Below, piece by piece: positions 58,172 to 64,000 of a stretch of 64,000 nt of DNA (its first letter is position 1; the number at the start of each line of letters is the position of its first letter). The translations under genes were made by a program, and so were the position numbers. The notes under the pieces are model-generated. The model was not told the origin of the DNA. It saw only the letters and a list, made by a program, of their open reading frames with translations, and made no database searches. This DNA is from Anticarsia gemmatalis (Eukaryota > Arthropoda > Insecta > Lepidoptera > Erebidae): positions 3,100,001 to 3,164,000 of the forward strand of contig NC_134753.1 in the NCBI RefSeq assembly GCF_050436995.1, given 5' to 3'.

Positions 58172-59922
58172 ATTAAAACTTTTATTATGTTTGTGATGGT
58201 TCTTAGTATTTTATAAGTCACACATTATATGGGACACTGAGCTTTACGTTCCGATAAGGCCAGTGAAACTATAACTAACGCTATAAAGCATATTATGAAG
58301 AGACGAAGTGCCTATAAGTACAATTGGGTAAATGGAACAAATAAGTAATAATTTCTACTTTTGTCGATTCCCATTAAGGGCTTTTATGAGTCTTGTTACA
58401 CTGGGATTTAAGATTTGATGTCTGTCGTCATATTTATCCTATTTATTATTTTCAAACTCTTAATATGTTACATAAAGCATCCCATTCTTTTTTTATCCTG
58501 GATCCTCCTGACTAAAACATTCATCGTCGTTCTAAAACGACATTATCTTGACAAAAGCTCTGTTAAAAATACAAAAATACCCAGATTTCTTGACCCACAA
58601 TACAAACGACCTCCTAAACGCGTCACATCGAATTCATTCCCCAAGACATTTATTGCATCTGTCCACAGAAAAGATATATGTCCAACGGAGGGACATTTAC
58701 AGCCTTGTAAAATGAAATACACCGATACAAAGTTTCGGAGTCCATTCCAAGGACCAAACTGACGTCCCAAAGGTCGGAGTACATAATACATTTGTTACAT
58801 TCACGAATCATATTCCCGACAATATCATTTCTTGAGTCGACGTAGCATGAAATACGCCCTGAGTGACTCGGCACAACGACGCCGACACTAAAAACGATGG
58901 GTTGTGGAGTACTAGTGTGCTACTTAATATAATTTATCGCTTTTAGGAATAAATAGATTAGTAAACAACTTATGTATGATAGTAATCAGCCTTTAGCTCT
59001 AATTAGCTTGCCGTAGTACCGGAATAACACCACAACTTCCTGCTTTTCAGTATGAGTAAAAGAAAGATTGGGCACATATGTCCATATAATATATTACCCA
59101 AATAGTGGTGATAATTAAACTGAACTATTGTAATAAGACAAACTTATACAGACTCATCACAATATTCACAAAATTAAAGCGGAATTTGGTGCGTAACGCG
59201 AAATGTAGCAACATAAAGATGAAAACGTATTTCTTACTAGCAAACTATAGCAATCACTTCAATAGTATATCTCTCTATACTGCACAAGCATCACCAACTC
59301 GTCCTTTCGGAAACGAACCTCTCGTTGTAATATTTCATCCCCCCGCACCCCCTCAAATCATGAAACTTCTTTTACAGTGATTTGATGATATTGCACTTTG
59401 ACGAACACCCGACTCTGGGGATATGCGAACGAAAAAAAAAAGAAAAACAAGATGGATGACTCCGCGTGAATGAATGGAGGCAGATTGGAGGGTCCTTGCG
59501 ACCTCTCAAAACATATGTTATAGAGTACTTGATATTTTCTTCAAAGGCTTTCATGTTGATTAAAATGACATTGTTGTTTTTTTACTGGTATTTTTTACTT
59601 TTACCTTTTGTTGAAGTATTCATAGGGCGTATTTTTTTTGTAAATTGTACGGTCGGATAAATTGGTATTTAAGTTTCGGTATCTATAGCATTGAATGTGT
59701 ATTTTTTGGTTCAAGAAAATGGTCTAAAGAAAAAAAGCCGATACAATTTTATAAAAAGTTTCACAAAGTAAGTCAATAAACCAATAATAATTAATAACAT
59801 TCCGAATTATCAGGAAAAACATATACCTATACTGTAATAATTTTGAAGTGTTAAGCTTTTCGTAAACGTACGTCGTGTACTCAAATTATTTCGTAATAAT
59901 GTTTCAATTATACTAAACTTAC
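58172..59922. other. Presumed intron downstream of the 59.9-kb exon
   Basis: The next exon on the minus strand was not found. A plus-strand 115-codon frame (58415-58762) with a hydrophobic N-terminus overlaps two minus-strand frames. None shows splice signals in the right place or a known domain, so they are treated as chance. Confidence 0.4.
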
Positions 59923-59989
59923 CTGTCAGTTCCACCGGCCATCGCCTTGTAGTCTTGTATGTCCATGTCGCCCATATACTGAGAAAAAT
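59923..59989 (-). CDS. Internal coding exon of an unidentified minus-strand gene (HNF4-like N-terminus?)
   Basis: All parts of an internal exon are present. On the minus strand there is a branch-point-like CTTACTGAC, a T-rich tract ATTATTTTTTATTTG and the acceptor CCACAG. Then come 67 bases open in one frame and the donor ACAG followed by GTAAGT. The exon takes one base from the preceding exon and leaves two for the next (codon phases 2 and 2 on the split codons). The peptide is FSQYMGDMDIQDYKAM followed by AGGTD. An alternative acceptor, TTTCTCAG, 11 bases further in, would start the exon just before the first Met. DMDIQDYKAM resembles DMDMADYSAA near the N-terminus of vertebrate HNF4alpha, where it forms part of the AF-1 region. 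This is a short match recalled from memory, so the gene assignment is weak while the exon itself is solid. No zinc-finger exon was found elsewhere in the window. Confidence 0.7.
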
Positions 59990-60819
59990 CTGTGGACAAA
60001 TAAAAAATAATCACGTCAGTAAGGGATTGAGACACCTGATTTATATTTAAAACCTTATAAATATCAAATAACGTGAGTAACATTTCTCGCTGTAATAATC
60101 TCGAAATTCCTTGCAAAAGATTTTCGTTTACTCAACTATCTATACTTTATAGAATTATAAAGTAAATTGATAATATAATAAAACACTGAACCTATCTTTA
60201 CACGAATTTCTAAGATTGATAGTAAACAATGACACTAATTTATGAATCACATTAAAATATGAGGAGATATTTCTAATTTAAATAGCCTTAATACAAATAC
60301 AGTCACTTTACAAATGAAGAATGTTTGTCAACAAATGCTAGGAAAAACAATAAATCGAGTGAAAGCAAATCGTCAAAATTTATCAAAGCTAACAAGTCGC
60401 TAATTTACTTAGCGGAAAATTTATTGTCCGTTTGTCTATCCTTTGAACTGTTTACCGATGAAATATGTATAGTCGAAGAAAGGGTTGGGTATTGTAATTT
60501 TCCACTTAAAAAGTAGAAACATGAATTTTGTTTATTCTATCTAAAGTTTTGAGCAATTCTATGAAATGTTTCTTTTGCTATTAAGTTTTCGCCTTTTTAT
60601 AGACAATTATTTCCGGGAATTATATAAAACGAAAAGATAAATAGGCTGCTAAAGTTCACTGTAATTTGATTTTATTAATAAATTTACGTGAAAATGTAGC
60701 CCAAATTAAAAAATAAAATAAAAACAAACAAGATAACCCATCACCATATAAATCAAAGACGAAACCTACAGACGGTTTTCGAATTATTAATAACAAAAAC
60801 GATTTTCGACATCAATTGG
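59990..60819. other. Presumed intron, AT-rich
   Basis: This is upstream of the 59.9-kb exon on the minus strand. Apart from its branch point and acceptor region (59990-60025), nothing was recognised. Confidence 0.5.
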
Positions 60820-60945
60820 CGGCCCTGTGGCGAAATTCGTCGCGATTTCGTATTCGGACCACGAGTTGCTCCCTTCGGTGGCGTGAGGGGTGCGGGGAGT
60901 GGCGACAAATCACGCGCAGAGCGTGGCCAAGCCACTAAATGAATA
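60820..60945. promoter_or_regulatory. CpG-rich island within the presumed intron
   Basis: GCGGCCC, AATTCGTCGCGATTTCG, GGTGGCGTGAGGGGTGCGGGG and CACGCGCAGAGCGTGG occur within 125 bases of otherwise AT-rich DNA. It lies about 0.8-1.0 kb upstream of the 59.9-kb exon in transcription order. It could be an alternative promoter or intronic enhancer; no initiator-DPE pair was identified. Confidence 0.3.
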
Positions 60946-63363
60946 TTGACATCCAACTAGCTAACGGCTTGAATTGATAATCGAGAACTGTGATGATAGA
61001 GTAGCATGATTTGCGATGTATTATTTCCAGTTGGATTTATTGTTTTACTTTGTATAAAGGTTTCTCATTTGTTTGTCGTGTTTAATATGTTCATATGTTA
61101 TTTTCTTACGAGCTTGTGACGTTCTGCTGAAAACATATTATGTTTAAGCATATTTTCGTTTCTATTGATTGTCATTTTTTTTTGTTGTCTTCTGTTATAT
61201 TTTGTCAACAAGTCATGTGTTAAGTCGTCATAAAAACACAAAGCATTACATTAATTTCCAAGACGCATCATTCATTCAAGAAACAAAAGATAATATTGAC
61301 AAGGAAAAATCTTTCTTCCCACCTGTCCAATTTAAAGCCCGCAACACCTAACAAAACCAGAAGCGTTCGCCACTCGAATAAAATTGCAACAGATTGCGTC
61401 ATCCATCTTTTATATTTTTCATAATTTCCAAGTAAATAATTTTGTCCATTCCTCAGAGATAATGGAAGGGGGGAGAAGGAAGGTTGGGGAAGGGGAGGGG
61501 TTAATGAATGGCACAGATTTTGCATAATTAAAAAGGGGTGCTTCAGATGATTGCTTATTTCTATGACTAATGGCTACGTTGACAGGCGACAATTTTGACT
61601 CTGTATCGCCGTATCTCGATATCTTCGAGAATTTGGTGAATGGAGTGGAACACTTTTGATAAATGCCAAATGAAAAGACAAAAGGAAGGTATTTGTAAAT
61701 GCCATAGATTTGTGAAAATATTATCGTTCTTTTGTTTTGTTTACAGATTTATTTTGTAAGATCTTTTTAAATATATTTTTTTTGCAGGTGCATATTTTAG
61801 TAACAATTAAGTACATATTCTGGCGACACGAACCTCCCTTATCTAGTTATAAAACAATTCATTAATTAAAAACAAATGACTGACAACGACAGTTACTATC
61901 ACTATGAGTAAAAAAGTAGAGACTTATTCATATACTTACAATTCAAATCAAGTATCCAGTACACAAGAACCTCCCCATCTTTGTATATAATTAGATTATC
62001 CCACTCATCTTTAATTAAAAGGACCCGGATATTTTTCCGAAGGCCGTCGCCCTACACATTCTGAGAACTTTTGCGTCCCCTAACCGAATATTTGATAGGA
62101 AAAGCAGTAAGTGTGAGTATCTACTACTTGATATGTCTCAATACAATAGAATATTTTTTTCTGAAATCGCATTTAAAGATTTTTAATTTTATGTTTCTGT
62201 TAAAAAAACTGATTTGTTTTTGATAACTTTTTAATAAATACTACCAAAAATAAATAAAATCCAAATAAATGGAGTAAATTTCAAATAACTTAAAAAATTA
62301 CCTGTGGGTCACAAATGTATTTACTAAGTCAATATTAATGTTTTTGTCGCTTTCAGAGCTAGACGGTGAATTAAAATGAAATTTATTCATAATTTTCTTT
62401 TTTTGAAAATTTCGATTTAGGCCGGTGTATAACTAAGGGTGCAATATTTGTTCCCCTAGTATGTATATTTTTGATCAAATGTCGATCATAATAAATAATG
62501 ATAGACATTTATGATGTCATTGTCATGGTGGTTCATTATGTATGCGATAGATGGCGCGGAAATTTATTTTTGTGGAGTGCAATAAATAATCAGCTACATT
62601 TTGTATTGGTTACTTTAATTTGTGGTTATTTCGAAACGTAATTCATTATGACTGTAAGTATTTTAATCATCCAAATTAAACGCAGGTTTTTTATGTATTT
62701 TGGTTTACATCATTCAAAAAAATATTTGAAAAATATTGTTTTGCGCAATTAATCAGAGTGAAAAATATGGTTTAGACTTTTGACTGTTGTGTTGACAAAT
62801 CAAAATTAATTAAATGTGTTTTTACATTGCAGTACATGTTTTCACTCGTAAAAGATAAGAGATTTTTGTTAATCAGTTAAGTTCCGTGTGCCAATTACTC
62901 ACAAAGCAAATCAAAAGCCGTCTCAAAAAAAAACTACCTGTAATAAGTTACTGTTGACTTAGCAGTAGACGTATTACTTTCTTTTAGCTCCAATAACACA
63001 TAATAATATAACCTCTTAACATTCCCATTTCTAATACAATCTAACCAAAACAAAAGTGTAAGACGGTCACACCAGCCATTTTCTTTCCCATCATCGTTTC
63101 TAATTTTCATCTGATGGGACTCATTTATAACTAACAATGTATACTGCCGATGAATAATGATGTTTGTGAAATTTATTTTCGCCACTCAATTCTGGCATGA
63201 AGTTATTACTTAAGCGTTCGAGAGACTTAGCCATAAATCTTTTTAACTATTTGTCTCGGCGTTTCAGAATTTGTTGAGATTGCATGGAATGTCAGTAGCA
63301 AAGGAGAATGCTCAAAAAAAACCCAGGCTGTACACAAAAGTTATGTAACTCAAAAAATTAGTT
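60946..63363. other. AT-rich non-coding DNA with one CTCF-like site
   Basis: No supported gene. A 39-base micro-exon candidate (61940-61978, minus) is discussed among the findings. A CTCF-like word lies at 62548-62557. Confidence 0.45.
62548..62557 (+). promoter_or_regulatory. CTCF-like motif
   Basis: TAGATGGCGC matches YAGRKGGCRS at all ten positions. The orientation is the same as at 50017 and opposite to 33320. Confidence 0.4.
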
Positions 63364-63475
63364 ATACTGTGTAATTGAATTCCCAATGTTTACCTCTATC
63401 AAATTCGATGGCTGAACATACTATTTTGCTATAACTTTTCAGTAGGGGTTTTCAATATATTTTTATATTTTCTAA
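63364..63475 (+). repeat. Direct repeat, copy 1 (about 110 bases)
   Basis: It shares ATACTGTGTAATT, TTTACCTCTATCAAATTC, ATGGCT, AACAT, ACTTTTCAGTAGGGGTTTT and an AT-rich end with 63888-64000. The copies are 524 bases apart in the same orientation. Confidence 0.8.
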
Positions 63476-63611
63476 ATAAGTTACCTATATAAATGCTTAA
63501 TCTTTTTTGAGTCACACATTTTTAATATAGGTATGTAACTGAGTTACAAATTAAAAATATTAAAAAATATATTTTTGAAAAATGAGTCATCATCACCAGG
63601 TCATATATGTC

Positions 63612-63712
63612 CCCACCGAGGGGCACGAGCCTCCCCTCTTAACAAAGAGGGGGATCAGGCCTTAGTCCACCACACTGGTCTAATGCGGGTTGGCAGACAA
63701 TTGGAGGGCTAT
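63612..63712 (+). repeat. Copy of the CTGCTGGGCAAAGG dispersed family
   Basis: CCGAGGGGCACGAGCCTCCC, CTCTTAACAAAGAGGGGG, AGGCCTTAGTCCACCACAC and GGTCTAATGCGGGTTGGCAG reproduce the family order seen at 24188-24292, here less diverged. It sits between the two direct repeats. Confidence 0.75.
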
Positions 63713-63887
63713 TATAAGGTAGAAAAGTGTTGTCATGGTGGTAGATTGCTAGCCTATAGCCTATGAAGCACCAAACCCTTCCATCCCTCTACTGACTTTT
63801 GCAGTATGCACGGGAAGAAATGCAGCTGGCACCTTTTTTTTTTTTTTCGCTCTCCATCCAGCATGGGAGCAATGGGAGAAATGAGTG

Positions 63888-64000
63888 ATACTGTGTAATT
63901 AATTCCAGATATTTACCTCTATCAAATTCAATGGCTAAACATATTATATTGCTATTACTTTTCAGTAGGGGTTTTTAATGTATTTTCAATATTTTTTATC
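63888..64000 (+). repeat. Direct repeat, copy 2 (runs off the window)
   Basis: This is the second copy of 63364-63475. It probably continues beyond the window end. The pair plus the interior could be a tandem duplication with a unit of about 524 bases. Confidence 0.75.

Noticed and set aside
58415..58762. 115-codon plus-strand frame with hydrophobic N-terminus
   Set aside because: The opposite strand is open over the same bases, and there is no promoter, poly(A) signal or recognised family.
63831..63848. Long T-run as a possible RNA polymerase III terminator or LINE tail
   Set aside because: No A/B boxes or LINE body adjoin it on the matching strand; simple homopolymer.

Overview
The window is AT-rich nuclear DNA from an insect, almost certainly a moth or butterfly. 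The evidence is the repeat content: tRNA-derived SINEs with the GCCTCCGTGGCGCAGTGG head, several short dispersed families that I recognise as common in Lepidoptera, and non-LTR elements with an (ATTTTG)n-type tail. No prokaryotic or viral gene organisation is present. Most of the 64 kb looks like intron or intergenic sequence.

Host gene content is sparse and all on the minus strand. One well-formed internal coding exon lies at 59923-59989, with branch point, acceptor, open frame and GTAAGT donor. Its peptide contains GDMDIQDYKAM, which faintly resembles the N-terminus of HNF4 nuclear receptors. A CpG-rich promoter with an initiator at 26976 and a correctly spaced DPE drives a non-coding first exon (26747-26976) that ends in a GTGAGT donor. 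The two could belong to one long gene with alternative promoters or to different genes; the window cannot decide.

Mobile elements fill the left third. LINE-A (about 4450-9142, plus) and LINE-B (about 15770-21736, minus) each carry two uninterrupted ORFs: a coiled-coil ORF1 and an endonuclease/reverse-transcriptase ORF2. Both may be young. LINE-B abuts the head of a SINE, with a possible 8-bp target duplication. Other elements are a 468-bp near-perfect foldback (22228-22695), a piggyBac-type MITE with TTAA duplications (34323-34998), three same-orientation copies of a 250-bp repeat ending TATTAGTATAGAT (40.5, 52.7 and 57.6 kb), a decayed reverse-transcriptase C-terminus (43244-43384), and copies of a CTGCTGGGCAAAGG-type family.

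The remainder (24-64 kb) is AT-rich with isolated GC/CpG-rich islands. Several of these contain strong transcription-factor motifs (RFX X-box, PBX/HOX, NRF-1, CTCF-like) and are best read as candidate cis-regulatory elements. The most unusual small structure is a set of tandem GTCCC/GGGAC palindromes at 44464-44642. I saw no CRISPR array, rRNA, functional tRNA gene or operon-like system.
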